A stretch of 64,000 nucleotides of DNA from Streptomyces rapamycinicus NRRL 5491 (GTDB taxonomy: Bacteria; Actinomycetota; Actinomycetes; Streptomycetales; Streptomycetaceae), in assembly GCF_024298965.1 (NCBI RefSeq), contig NZ_CP085193.1, forward strand, positions 10,106,001 through 10,170,000, in the 5' to 3' direction. The translations under genes and the position numbers were made by a program. The notes beneath the pieces were generated by a model. It did not search any database. It saw nothing but the letters and a program-made list of their open reading frames with translations, and was not told where the DNA came from. Positions 9,129 to 18,230 of this stretch are shown here, in pieces (position 1 is the first letter of the stretch; each line of letters starts with the position of its first letter).

Positions 9129-10244
9129 GTGATCCTCACCGACCTCTACCCCGCCGACCGTCTGGAGCGCGCCCGGGAGGCCGCCGCCGAAGCGGGTCTG
9201 GGCGCGCTGCTGATCAGTCCCGGCGCCGACCTGCGCTACCTGACGGGTTATCACGCACTTCCCCTGGAGCGGCTCACCTGTCTCGTGCTCCCCGTGGACG
9301 GCGAACCCCTCCTCCTGGTGCCGGAGCTGGAGCGGCCCGCCGCGCTCGCGTCCCCCGCGGGGAACCTCGGGATCGAGATCGCCGGATGGGCCGAGACCGA
9401 GAACCCGTACGCCCTCGTCGCGGCCAGGCTGCCCGCCGGTACGGCCCGGGTCGGCGTCGACAACCACATGTGGGCCGAGAAGGTCGTCGCCTTCCGCGCC
9501 GTACTGCCCGACGCCGACCAGGCGCTCGCCGGAGAGGTGCTCGGCCGGCTGCGGATCCGCAAGACCGAGGCCGAGGCCGAGGCGCTGCGCCGGGCGGGGG
9601 CGGCCATCGACCGGGTGCACGCCCGCATGGGCGAGTGGCTGCGCGCCGGGCGCACCGAACGCGAGGTCGGCCGGGACATCGCGGACGCCATCGTGACCGA
9701 GGGCCATGTGCGGGCCGACTTCGTCATCGTCGGCTCCGGACCCCACAGCGCCAGTCCCCACCATGAGCTGTCGGACCGGGTGATCCTGCCCGGTGACCCC
9801 GTGGTGGTCGATATCGGGGGGACCACCGAAGACGGCTACTGCTCCGACTCCACCCGCGCTTACGTCGTCGGCGAGCCGCCGGCCGAGTACCGGCGGCTGT
9901 ACGAGGTGCTGCTGACCGCTCAGCGTGCCCAGACCGATGCGGTGCGGCCCGGTATCACCGCCGAGCAGCTGGACGCGATCGGCCGGGATGTCATCACGGA
10001 CGCGGGCTTCGGGCCGCACTTCATCCACCGCACCGGTCATGGCATCGGGCTGGAAACGCACGAGGAGCCCTACATCGTGGCGGGCTCCGCCCTGCCGCTG
10101 GAGCCTGGTATGGCCTTCTCCGTCGAGCCGGGCATCTACCTTCCCGACCGGTTCGGAGCCCGCATCGAGGACATCGTCATCTGCACCGACGACGGCGGTG
10201 AGCGGCTCAATCGCACCAGCCGTGAACTGGTCGTACTGCCCTGA
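9129..10244 (+). CDS. M24 family metallopeptidase (Xaa-Pro aminopeptidase/dipeptidase-like)
   Basis: A 371-residue pita-bread-fold peptidase. The N-terminal creatinase-like domain is followed by the catalytic domain with all five metal ligands recognisable in order: Asp in VVDIGGT, Asp in CSDSTR, His in HRTGHGIG, Glu in FSVEPGIY and Glu in GARIEDIV. Such enzymes cleave X-Pro bonds or related amides in the cytoplasm with two divalent metals. The GTG at 9129 is preferred because GGATGGAG lies 8 nt upstream; the frame is open to 8952 but that part lacks family features. It is transcribed away from the synthase operon, so a link to that cluster is possible but unproven. Confidence 0.9.
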   Translation: MILTDLYPADRLERAREAAAEAGLGALLISPGADLRYLTGYHALPLERLTCLVLPVDGEPLLLVPELERPAALASPAGNLGIEIAGWAETENPYALVAARLPAGTARVGVDNHMWAEKVVAFRAVLPDADQALAGEVLGRLRIRKTEAEAEALRRAGAAIDRVHARMGEWLRAGRTEREVGRDIADAIVTEGHVRADFVIVGSGPHSASPHHELSDRVILPGDPVVVDIGGTTEDGYCSDSTRAYVVGEPPAEYRRLYEVLLTAQRAQTDAVRPGITAEQLDAIGRDVITDAGFGPHFIHRTGHGIGLETHEEPYIVAGSALPLEPGMAFSVEPGIYLPDRFGARIEDIVICTDDGGERLNRTSRELVVLP

Positions 10245-10305
10245 CCGTCCCCGAGCCGGGTTCGCTCCTGCCGCGGCCGGTCAAGTACCGCCGTGCGCCG
10301 AGTCG

Positions 10306-10331
10306 TTGACAAAGTCGATGAGCGGTAGAAA
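10306..10331 (+). promoter_or_regulatory. Possible promoter ahead of the GH87 gene
   Basis: A perfect -35-like TTGACA at 10306-10311 precedes TAGAAA at 10326-10331. The spacing of 14 bp is shorter than the usual 17-18 bp, so the assignment is weak. It lies about 150 bp ahead of the secreted glucanase. Confidence 0.25.
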
Positions 10332-10463
10332 TCTGTCAAAGCATCGCTGCAAAAGATAGACGAAATCGCTCAACTCTCGCACTGCGGCTGGCTCGGCACC
10401 ACCGCTGCATCGTCTGGGCCTGCTGAACACCGTCATCGTCCACCAGGCGATCGGGAGGGCCTC

Positions 10464-13400
10464 ATGAGAAGAAGACATCGCGGTCGACGGTTATCCGCCG
10501 GGCTTGTGACGGCAGGTCTGCTCGCGGTCGGGGTGCTGCCCGTGACAGCCCACGCCGCGGAGGGGGCCCGGGCCGCGGAGGGAGCGAATCTGGCGCTGGG
10601 CAGGCCGGTGACGGCCAGCGGGGCGCACGGCTCCTACCCGGCGAGCAATGTCACCGACGGCAGCCAGGCCTCCTACTGGGAGGGTCCCGCGGGCTCGTTC
10701 CCGCAGTGGGTGCAGGTCGACCTCGGGACCAAGACGGACGTCGACGAGGTGGTACTGAAGCTCCCCGCGTCGTGGGAGCCCCGCACCGAGGCCGTGAGAG
10801 TCCAGGCCAGCGCTGACGGCCAGGACTTCACCACCGTGGTTCCGGATGTGCGCGAGGACTTCTCCCCCTCGTCCGGCAACACCGTGGCGCTCGACGTCAC
10901 GGCCGAGGCGCGGTACGTGCGCGTACAGGTGACCGGCAACACGGGCTGGAACGCCGCCCAGCTCTCCGAGGTGGAGGTGCGCGGGGAGGCCGGCGGGGAG
11001 AATCCGGGGGACCCGCCCGCGGGCACCAACCTGGCCCTGCGCAAGCCGATCGAGGCCTCGTCGACCACCCAGGACTACGTCGCGGGCAACGCCAACGACG
11101 GCAGTACCGCCACCTACTGGGAGGCGGGCGGCCAGTCCTCGACGCTGACCGCGAAGCTCGGCGCCGACGCCGATCTGACCGGCGTCGTCGTCAAGCTGAA
11201 CCCCGACTCCGTCTGGTCCACCCGGACGCAGAGCGTTCAGGTGCTGGGCCGGGCGGCCGGACAGTCCGGCTTCACCTCGCTGAAGGACCGGGCCGACTAC
11301 ACCTTCAGCCCGTCGCAGAACAAGAACACGGTGACCATCCCGGTCACGGGCCGGTACGCGGACGTACGCCTCCAGTTCTCCGGCAACACCGGCGCGGGCG
11401 GAGGCCAGGTCGCCGAGTTCGAGGTCGTCGGCACGGCCGCACCCGCCCCCGACCTGACCGTCACCGGACTCGACTGGTCGCCCGATTCGCCCTCCGAGAC
11501 GGACGCGGTCACCGTCGAGGCGACGGTCCGCAACGCCGGGACGGCCGTCGCGCCCGCGACCACGGTGAACGTCAGCCTCGAGGGCACGGTCGCCGGCAGC
11601 GGCGCCGTCGGCGCGCTCGCGCCGGGCGCGTCGCTGAAGGTGCCGGTCAAGGTCGGCAAGCGGCCCATGGGCAGCTACACCGTCTCCGCCGTCGTCGACC
11701 CGGCCGACACGGTCGCCGAGCTCGACAACACCAACAACAGCCGCAACGCCGCCTCGAAGCTGGTCATCGGCCAGGCCCCCGGACCGGACCTGGAGGTCAC
11801 CGGCATCACCACCAACCCCGCCAGCCCGGCCGTGGGCGCCAAGGTCACCTTCACCGTCGCGGTGCACAACAGGGGCACCAGCGCCGTGCCCGCCGGGTCG
11901 GTCACCCGGCTCACCGCCGGCGGGACGACGCTGAACGGCACGGCGGCCACCATCCCGGCCGGTGGCACGGACACCGTGGCCATCGGCGGCGACTGGACCG
12001 CCACCAGTGGGGGAGCGACGCTCACCGCGACGGCCGACGCCACCGGCACCGTCACCGAGACCAACGAGGACAACAACACCTTCGCCCGCTCCCTCGTCGT
12101 CGGACGCGGCGCCGCCGTGCCGTACACCGAGTACGAGGCGGAGGACGGCCGGTACGACGGCACCCTGCTGAGGACGGACGCCAAGCGCACCTTCGGGCAC
12201 ACCAACTTCGCCACCGAGTCCTCCGGGCGCGAATCGGTCCGGCTCGACACCAGCGGCCAGTACGTGGAGTTCACCTCCACCACGCCCTCCAACTCGATCG
12301 TCGTCCGCAACTCGATCCCGGACGCGGCGGGCGGCGGCGGCAGGGAAGCGACCATCAGCCTCTACGCGGACGGCACGTTCGTCCGCAAACTCACCCTGTC
12401 CTCCAAGCACAGCTGGCTCTACGGCACGACCGACGACCCGGAGGGCCTGACCAACCGGCCCGGCGGCGACGCCCGGCGGCTGTTCGACGAGTCCCACGCG
12501 CTGCTCACCGACACCTACCCGGTGGGTACGAAGTTCCGGCTCCAGCGGGACTCCGGCGACGACGCGGCCTTCTACGTCATCGACCTGATCGATCTGGAGC
12601 AGGTCGCGGCACCGGCGTCCAAGCCCGCCGAATGCGTCTCCATCACCGACTACGGGGCCGTGCCGGGCGACGGCATCGACGACGCGGACGCCATCCAGCG
12701 CGCCGTCACCGCGGACCAGGAGGGCGCGATCCCCTGTGTGTGGATCCCCGCGGGCCAGTGGCGCCAGGAGAAGAAGATCCTGACCGACGACCCGCAGAAC
12801 CAGGGCCAGTACAACCAGATGGGTATCCGGGACGTCACCATCCGCGGCGCCGGCATGTGGCACTCCCAGCTCTACTCGCTGATCCCGCCGCAGGAAGCGG
12901 GCGGCATCAACCATCCCCACGAGGGCAACTTCGGCTTCGACATCGACGACAACACCAAGATCTCCGACATCGCCATCTTCGGCTCCGGCACCATCCGCGG
13001 CGGCGACGGCGGCGCCGAGGGCGGTGTCGGGCTCAATGGCCGCTTCGGCAAGAACACCAAGATCACCAACGTATGGATCGAGCACGCCAACGTCGGCGCC
13101 TGGGTCGGCCGCGACTACTCCAACATCCCCGCGCTGTGGGGGCCCGGTGACGGACTCGAGTTCAGCGGCGTACGGATCCGCGACACCTACGCCGACGGCG
13201 TCAACTTCACCAACGGCACCCGCAACTCGACCGTGTACGACTCCTCCTTCCGCAACACCGGCGACGACTCACTCGCCGTGTGGGCCAATAAATACGTGAA
13301 GGACACCTCGGCGGACATCGGCCACGACAACCACTTCCGCAACAACACCGTCCAACTGCCCTGGCGGGCCAACGGCATCGCGGTCTACGGCGGCTACGGC

Positions 13401-13877
13401 AACACGATCGAGAACAACCTGATCTCCGACACCATGAACTATCCGGGGATCATGCTGGCCACGGACCACGACCCCCTGCCCTTCTCGGGCAAGACGCTCA
13501 TCGCCAACAACGGCCTGTACCGCGCGGGCGGCGCGTTCTGGGGCGAGGCGCAGGAGTTCGGCGCGATCACCCTGTTCGCCCAGGGGCAGGACATCACCGG
13601 GGTCACGATCCGCGACACCGACATCCACGACTCCACCTACGACGGCATCCAGTTCAAGACGGGTGGCGGCGCGATGCCCGGCGTCCAGATCGGACACGTC
13701 ACCATCGACAAGTCCAACAACGGGTCCGGGATCCTCGCCATGGGCGGGGCGCGCGGCGACGCCACGCTGACGAACGTGAGGATCACCAACTCGGCTCAGG
13801 GCGACGTGCTGAAGGAGCCCGGCTCGCAGTTCGTGATCAACGGCTCCGCGAACCGGTCCTCCGAACGGCGCGATTGA
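10464..13877 (+). CDS. Secreted GH87-type alpha-1,3-glucanase (mycodextranase)
   Basis: 1137 residues. An Arg-rich start and hydrophobic core end near AHAAEG (about 32), a Sec/Tat-type signal peptide. Two discoidin-like (F5/8 C, CBM32-like) modules follow at about 40-175 and 187-323, then two CARDB Ig-like modules at about 328-436 and 440-547, a beta-sandwich at about 553-712, and a right-handed beta-helix from about 721. The helix carries Asp911 (YADGVNF) and Asp934-Asp935 (NTGDDS); this 23/24-residue spacing matches the catalytic Asp triad I recall for GH87 alpha-1,3-glucanases. The enzyme should hydrolyse alpha-1,3-glucan of fungal walls or bacterial mutan outside the cell. GGGAGG 5 nt before the ATG supports the start. 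A hairpin terminator follows at 13906-13932. Confidence 0.85.
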   Translation: MRRRHRGRRLSAGLVTAGLLAVGVLPVTAHAAEGARAAEGANLALGRPVTASGAHGSYPASNVTDGSQASYWEGPAGSFPQWVQVDLGTKTDVDEVVLKLPASWEPRTEAVRVQASADGQDFTTVVPDVREDFSPSSGNTVALDVTAEARYVRVQVTGNTGWNAAQLSEVEVRGEAGGENPGDPPAGTNLALRKPIEASSTTQDYVAGNANDGSTATYWEAGGQSSTLTAKLGADADLTGVVVKLNPDSVWSTRTQSVQVLGRAAGQSGFTSLKDRADYTFSPSQNKNTVTIPVTGRYADVRLQFSGNTGAGGGQVAEFEVVGTAAPAPDLTVTGLDWSPDSPSETDAVTVEATVRNAGTAVAPATTVNVSLEGTVAGSGAVGALAPGASLKVPVKVGKRPMGSYTVSAVVDPADTVAELDNTNNSRNAASKLVIGQAPGPDLEVTGITTNPASPAVGAKVTFTVAVHNRGTSAVPAGSVTRLTAGGTTLNGTAATIPAGGTDTVAIGGDWTATSGGATLTATADATGTVTETNEDNNTFARSLVVGRGAAVPYTEYEAEDGRYDGTLLRTDAKRTFGHTNFATESSGRESVRLDTSGQYVEFTSTTPSNSIVVRNSIPDAAGGGGREATISLYADGTFVRKLTLSSKHSWLYGTTDDPEGLTNRPGGDARRLFDESHALLTDTYPVGTKFRLQRDSGDDAAFYVIDLIDLEQVAAPASKPAECVSITDYGAVPGDGIDDADAIQRAVTADQEGAIPCVWIPAGQWRQEKKILTDDPQNQGQYNQMGIRDVTIRGAGMWHSQLYSLIPPQEAGGINHPHEGNFGFDIDDNTKISDIAIFGSGTIRGGDGGAEGGVGLNGRFGKNTKITNVWIEHANVGAWVGRDYSNIPALWGPGDGLEFSGVRIRDTYADGVNFTNGTRNSTVYDSSFRNTGDDSLAVWANKYVKDTSADIGHDNHFRNNTVQLPWRANGIAVYGGYGNTIENNLISDTMNYPGIMLATDHDPLPFSGKTLIANNGLYRAGGAFWGEAQEFGAITLFAQGQDITGVTIRDTDIHDSTYDGIQFKTGGGAMPGVQIGHVTIDKSNNGSGILAMGGARGDATLTNVRITNSAQGDVLKEPGSQFVINGSANRSSERRD

Positions 13878-13905
13878 GCGCGGCGCCCGGGACGTCCGAC
13901 CGCTG

Positions 13906-13932
13906 CCCCGGAAGGCGCGATGCCTTCCGGGG
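13906..13932. terminator. Bidirectional hairpin terminator
   Basis: Perfect 11-bp arms CCCCGGAAGGC/GCCTTCCGGGG around a 5-nt loop, sitting between the convergent glucanase and opine-dehydrogenase genes. It has no T tract, as is common for Streptomyces terminators. Confidence 0.85.
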
Positions 13933-13944
13933 CGGCGGACGGCT

Positions 13945-15024
13945 CTACACCGCGCCGTCGATGAACGCGGCGCGGACGCCGTCGACGTCGGAGCCGAGCA
14001 GGCCCAGCGTCCGCGCCGTGCGGCCGCCGGCCACGAAGTCCTGTCCGCACAGGGCCGTGCCCAGGGCGACGAACGAGTCGGTCAGGGGCAGCGGGAGTCC
14101 GATCTGCGCGGCCAGCGAACTCCAGGTGACCAGTCCGAAGGGGATGTCCTCGGTGAAGTACCGGTGCTTGACCGAGTCGGGCTCGGGGAATCCCTGACGG
14201 CCGTAGCCCTGCACGATGCGCTCGACGAAGCTGCCCTCGGTCACCTCGTAGGCCGTGTCGAGGAACTCCCAGAAGCTGGCCGCCTTCACTCCGAGGGCGT
14301 CCGCCAGGGCGAGGCGTTCGCGGTCCAGGGCGTCGATGACCTCGGCGACGCGCGGTGTCACCAGGCTGTGCAGCGGGTGGCAGTCGGCGTCTTCGACCGT
14401 CTTGAAGTTCAGCACCGCCGGCGGAACGTGGTAGATGGGGTTGCAGTTGTTGAGCCCGACGGTCAGTGTGTCCTCGCCCGGCACGTACCGGTCGCCGAAG
14501 TACGTCCGCAGGATGTCGAGGGCCCGGGGGGTGTCCGCACTGGGTACGGCGGCCAGCGGGACGGCGTGCTTGATCGCCCCGATGTAGACGTGCGCGGGGC
14601 GGCGCAGCCGGCAGGTGTAGAGGCTGGTCGGCGTCTCCGCGATGAGGCAGGGCCGCCGGCCGGCGAGCGTGAACATGCGGGCGAGCTCGACGCCGCTGCC
14701 GAGCACGCCCGGCTGGAACAGGACGAGCTGGTCCGGCTCGAGGACGGACGCGAGTTCCTGGGACAGATAGGCGTGCGCGAAGGCGGGCGCCGCGACGATG
14801 ACCACCTCGGCGCCGCCGACGGCCTGCCCGAGGTCGGTCGTCAGCACCGAGGGGGTGCCGCGCCCCTCCACGTCTCCGGTCATGTCGATGCCGTCGTTGG
14901 CCTTGATCGGTTCAAGATCGCGGCCCCACCGGTCGAAGATCCGTACGTCGTGTCCGTTGCAGGACATGTGGCCGGCGATGGCCTGGCCGACGTTGCCCGC
15001 GCCGATGATGGCGATGCTGCCCAT
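13945..15024 (-). CDS. NAD/NADP octopine/nopaline dehydrogenase family protein
   Basis: 359 residues from the ATG at 15022-15024. The N-terminus is a Rossmann domain (IAIIGAGNVGQAIAGHM), and the C-terminal half has the octopine-dehydrogenase helical fold, including NNCNPIYHVP and a conserved His/Asp-rich stretch (DADCHPLHSLVTPR). Family members reductively condense an amino acid with a keto acid, or oxidise opines, in the cytoplasm. GGAAGAG lies upstream of the ATG; the frame extends to 15402 but that sequence overlaps the AbgT remnant in another frame. The neighbours are transporter genes (AbgT remnant, sodium symporter), suggesting that an opine-like compound is moved and metabolised here, but the substrate cannot be read from sequence. 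Confidence 0.8.
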   Translation of the reverse strand: MGSIAIIGAGNVGQAIAGHMSCNGHDVRIFDRWGRDLEPIKANDGIDMTGDVEGRGTPSVLTTDLGQAVGGAEVVIVAAPAFAHAYLSQELASVLEPDQLVLFQPGVLGSGVELARMFTLAGRRPCLIAETPTSLYTCRLRRPAHVYIGAIKHAVPLAAVPSADTPRALDILRTYFGDRYVPGEDTLTVGLNNCNPIYHVPPAVLNFKTVEDADCHPLHSLVTPRVAEVIDALDRERLALADALGVKAASFWEFLDTAYEVTEGSFVERIVQGYGRQGFPEPDSVKHRYFTEDIPFGLVTWSSLAAQIGLPLPLTDSFVALGTALCGQDFVAGGRTARTLGLLGSDVDGVRAAFIDGAV

Positions 15025-15107
15025 GGTGAGTGACTCTTCCGTGTCGAAGTGGTGGGGGAGTGGGCCCGGCGGTGCCGAGCGGTGCGCGTGCTGAAGTGGC
15101 GGTGGCG

Positions 15108-16050
15108 TCATCTGACGGGCACCCCTGGACCGAGCGGAATTCCCAGCGCGTACCAGAGGGCGAAGAAGGACGACCACGAGACGAGTACGGCGAGGGCCAC
15201 GGGAACCGTGAAGGACAGCATGGTCCCGATGCCCGCGCCCTTGCGGAACTGCTGGAGGAATCCCAGGGCCAGGACGAAGTAGGCGTTCATGGGCGTGGTG
15301 TTGGTGACCGAGTCCCCGATCATGAAGGAGACCATCGCCGCCTGGGGCGAGAGCCCGATGAACATCGCCAGGGGGACCACGACGGGGGCGAGGATGGACC
15401 ACATCGCCGAACCGCTGCTGATGATGATGTTCAGCCCGCTGATGGCCAGGATGATCACGAGCAGGATGATGAGGTGGGGCGCGTCCAGGGACTTCAGGAG
15501 CCGGGCGCCCTCGACGGTGATCACATTGCTGATGCCGGTCCAGGTGAAGTACGCGAGGAACTGCGAGACCACGAAGAACAGCACGATCACGGGGACGAAG
15601 GACTTCACCCCGTCGGCCATGGCGGTGGGGACGGCCGACAGCGAGGGGATCGTGCCCACCTGCCTGCCGTAGACGATGCCGAGGACCGCGAACAGCAGCG
15701 AGATGAACACGGCGATGTTCACCACGACCACGGACTGGACGATGCTGCCGCCCGCGCCGCGGAACGGGGACCCCGGCAGCAGGAGCGCGGCCACCGCCAG
15801 GACGTAGAGCAGGAGCACCGCGCCGGACAGCCGCATGGCACGCTTCTCGACGGCGCTCAACGTGAACGAGGAGGGGGCCCCGTCGGCCGGCCCGCCGTGC
15901 CGGGGTGCCTCGCCTTGGGCGGTGGTGTTGAAGAGCCTGTCGGCGGCCGCGTCGTCCTCGGGCGTCGGTACGAACTCGGGCCGCAGGGCCAGGACGCGGT
16001 CGACGGTGAGGGCGATGACGGCGGCGAGGAACACCGCGCGTGTGTCACTG
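15108..16050 (-). pseudogene. AbgT-family transporter, 5'-truncated remnant
   Basis: The frame encodes the C-terminal 300 or so residues of an AbgT (p-aminobenzoyl-glutamate/short peptide) transporter, including the conserved SGSAMWSILAPVVVPL and a GIPLGPG tail. Full-length family members are about 500 residues, so roughly the first 200, with the early membrane segments, are missing. Homology seems to fade near 16030-16050; from there an oppositely oriented GntR fragment begins. The open frame runs on to 16100 but its first 20 residues do not resemble AbgT. I infer a 5' deletion and call it a pseudogene, although a short product could still be made. It sits just upstream of the opine-dehydrogenase gene in the same direction. 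Confidence 0.7.
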
Positions 16051-16053
16051 ATG

Positions 16054-16281
16054 ATTCCAATGATCAATACGCTGCACGAAGAGATCGAGCGCTTCCTCAA
16101 CCTCCGGGGTGAACTCGGCCGGCCCCCTTACACAAGCGTCAACCACGGACGGTTGGTCGAGGCGATCCGGACGGGCTCGGAGGACGAGATCAGGCAGGTC
16201 GCCCTCGAAGGCATCGAACGCTCGCGCCAGTACATGCTGGACACCCTGCTGTCCGGAGGGAACGAGACCCCGGCGCGGTAG
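16054..16281 (+). pseudogene. GntR/FadR-type regulator, C-terminal fragment
   Basis: The + strand frame ending at the TAG 16279-16281 gives about 75 residues resembling the last helices of an FCD ligand-binding domain (NHGRLVEAIRTGSEDEIRQ, then an Arg-x-x-Tyr-Met tail). No winged helix or start is present upstream; instead the sequence joins the truncated AbgT gene head to head. One deletion that removed the divergent promoter region and both 5' ends explains both remnants. The lost regulator may once have controlled AbgT and the downstream symporter. Confidence 0.6.
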
Positions 16282-16562
16282 CGGCAGGGCCGTTCCGTAC
16301 GAGTGCTCGTGGACCTGGCGGCCCCGAGTGTGCTGTCCATGTGCGCCGGACATGGATCGGACACCGGTACCGGAACCGCCGCTTTCCGTAATGACGCGGA
16401 AATGCCCGCCACCGCCGATGGAACCGGAATGGTGAACAGCGTTCTGTGGGGGGTTTATGTCAAAGACCACCTTTCCGGGTCCCGTTGACGTCATTCGACG
16501 GCAGCCTTGCCTCACTCTTCGGAGTCGGCCGAGCGCCGGAATCGTCAACTCAAGGAGAAACG

Positions 16563-18020
16563 GTGTCGTCTTTCCAGATCGTTGCTCTGATGGTGGTGGC
16601 CTACATCATCCTCATCGCAGGGGTGAGCGTCATAGCCCGTAAGGCGGGCGCGACTTCGGAAGGGTTCGTCCGCGGTGGCCGGGTCTTTCCCGCGGCCGTG
16701 ATCGGTCTGTTCATGGCTTCCGAAGTCGTGGGCACCACGGCCAGTATCGGGACGGCCCAGGGGGCCTTCACTTACGGAATCTCCGCTGCCTGGAACCTCG
16801 GCGCCCTGGGAATCGGGTTCGTCGTCTTCGCCGTGTTGTTCGCGAAGCGATTCAAGCAACTCGACGAGGTGACCATCTCCGGCGCCCTGGAACGGGGATA
16901 CGGAGCGGGCGTGCGGAGAGCGGCTTCCGTGATCATGATCGTATCGCTCCTCCTGGTGGCCACCGCGGCCTATGTGAGCGGCGGAGCGATGATCTCGGCT
17001 CTGCTCAGGATCGATGCCAACTGGGCCGTCGTGATCGTTGGCGTTCTGTCGAGTGTCTACGTGGTGATCGGAGGCATGCGCTCCGTCATCTACACCAACC
17101 TGATCAACGTCTTCGTCAAAGTGGTGGGGATCGTCGTCGTCGCGGTATCCGCGTACTCCGCCGCGGGAGGCTACGAACGCATCAGCGTCTCTTTACCGTC
17201 GAAGATGCTCGACTGGGACGGAGTCGGCTGGAATCAGATAGGCGCCTGGCTCATCGCGGGCGGAGGCGCCATGTTCGCGACGCAGTACGTAGTGCAGGCG
17301 ATGACCGTGGTCGACAACGAGGCCAAAGCGCGGAACGCGGGCTTCTACACCAGCCTCGTCCTGATCCCTTACGGCATCCTCGCGGCACTCATCGGTGTCT
17401 GCGCGGCCGTGGTGCACCCCGACATCGACAGCATCCAAGCACTTCCGTCCATGGTCGTCCGGCTCAGCCCGCTTCTTCAGGGCATCGCGGTAACCGGACT
17501 GATCGCGTCAGTGTTCGGCCTCATATCCGCCCTGACCATCGGCGCTTCCACTCTGCTGCTGAAGGACTTCTACCAGCCGTATTTCAACCCGTCGGACAAC
17601 GAGCAGAAGGCCGTGCGATTCGCCCGGCTCGCCACCCTCGGCTGCGGGCTGATCCCGGTGGCGGCGGCCCTGGGCGCATCGGATGTGCTCGGCATGACGT
17701 TCCTCGCCAAGGCGCTCCGGGCCTCCCTGGCCGTGTTCGTCGTCCTGATGTTCCGCCGGCCGTCGTACGGCTCCCGGCAGGGTGCCCTGGCCGCCCTCTG
17801 CCTGTCCCTGCCCGCGGTCATCGGCTGGTACGCGGCGGGTGACCCCTTCGGCATCGACAACGCGTACATCGCCATCCTCACCCCCCTGCTGGTCATGACG
17901 ATCGCCCAGCTCAGCGGGCGAGGCGCCAAGGCGAGCGCACCCATCGCCCGCACCCCCTCGGCGGCGGCCGCCGCATCGGCCGCGGACCCGTCCCGGGAGA
18001 CGGCGCACACGGACACATGA
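16563..18020 (+). CDS. Sodium:solute symporter (SSS family)
   Basis: 485 residues, hydrophobic throughout, with the SSS hallmarks: an N-terminal helix, then SEGFVRGGRVFPAAVIGLFM, SEVVGTTASIGTAQGAFTYG, and a central YVVIGGMRSVIYTNLINVF segment. Members import small solutes (sugars, amino acids, organic acids) with sodium across the cytoplasmic membrane. The GTG at 16563 follows AAGGAG by 5 nt; the frame is open to 16446 but has no ribosome site there. The tail after residue 455 is Ala-rich and cytoplasmic. A 30-codon reading frame overlaps its stop. It lies beside the opine-dehydrogenase and transporter remnants; substrate unknown. Confidence 0.88.
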   Translation: MSSFQIVALMVVAYIILIAGVSVIARKAGATSEGFVRGGRVFPAAVIGLFMASEVVGTTASIGTAQGAFTYGISAAWNLGALGIGFVVFAVLFAKRFKQLDEVTISGALERGYGAGVRRAASVIMIVSLLLVATAAYVSGGAMISALLRIDANWAVVIVGVLSSVYVVIGGMRSVIYTNLINVFVKVVGIVVVAVSAYSAAGGYERISVSLPSKMLDWDGVGWNQIGAWLIAGGGAMFATQYVVQAMTVVDNEAKARNAGFYTSLVLIPYGILAALIGVCAAVVHPDIDSIQALPSMVVRLSPLLQGIAVTGLIASVFGLISALTIGASTLLLKDFYQPYFNPSDNEQKAVRFARLATLGCGLIPVAAALGASDVLGMTFLAKALRASLAVFVVLMFRRPSYGSRQGALAALCLSLPAVIGWYAAGDPFGIDNAYIAILTPLLVMTIAQLSGRGAKASAPIARTPSAAAAASAADPSRETAHTDT

Positions 18021-18109
18021 GGACCCTGACGAAGAACCGACAAGGCGTTCTCGCACTCGCGGAGAACCCGGCGGTCAAGGTCGTGATCAAGATCTTGGTG
18101 CGGCCCTAG
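18017..18109 (+). CDS. Possible 30-residue peptide overlapping the symporter stop
   Basis: ATGA overlap with the symporter stop starts a 30-codon frame (begins MRTLTKNRQG, ends IKILVRP). It is basic and has no membrane segment. The translational-coupling geometry is the only support; it may be chance. Confidence 0.25.
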   Translation: MRTLTKNRQGVLALAENPAVKVVIKILVRP

Positions 18110-18129
18110 GCGCGAGCCACCGCCAAGTC

Positions 18130-18171
18130 GCGAACTATCGCATGCGATCGAGAACGCGTACTATCGCGTTC
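18130..18171. promoter_or_regulatory. Palindromic operator candidates before the siderophore-interacting gene
   Basis: Two adjacent palindromes: ATCGCATGCGAT (18137-18148, perfect) and GAACGCGTACTATCGCGTTC (18152-18171, 7-bp arms, 6-nt spacer). They also contain a direct repeat, GCGAACTATCGC/GCGTACTATCGC, 26 bp apart. The block ends about 60 bp ahead of the start codon at 18231, a sensible place for a repressor. No regulator gene is adjacent, so the binder (iron-dependent or other) is unknown. Confidence 0.5.
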
Positions 18172-18230
18172 TGGTCGGTCGTGGCCGCCCAACTCCCTCC
18201 GCATGCCCCCGACTTCCGAGGAGCAGTCCC

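Noticed and set aside
15025..15402. Extension of the opine-dehydrogenase frame to 15402
   Set aside because: It overlaps the AbgT remnant in a different frame, and its Arg/His/Pro-rich translation looks like a GC-bias shadow.
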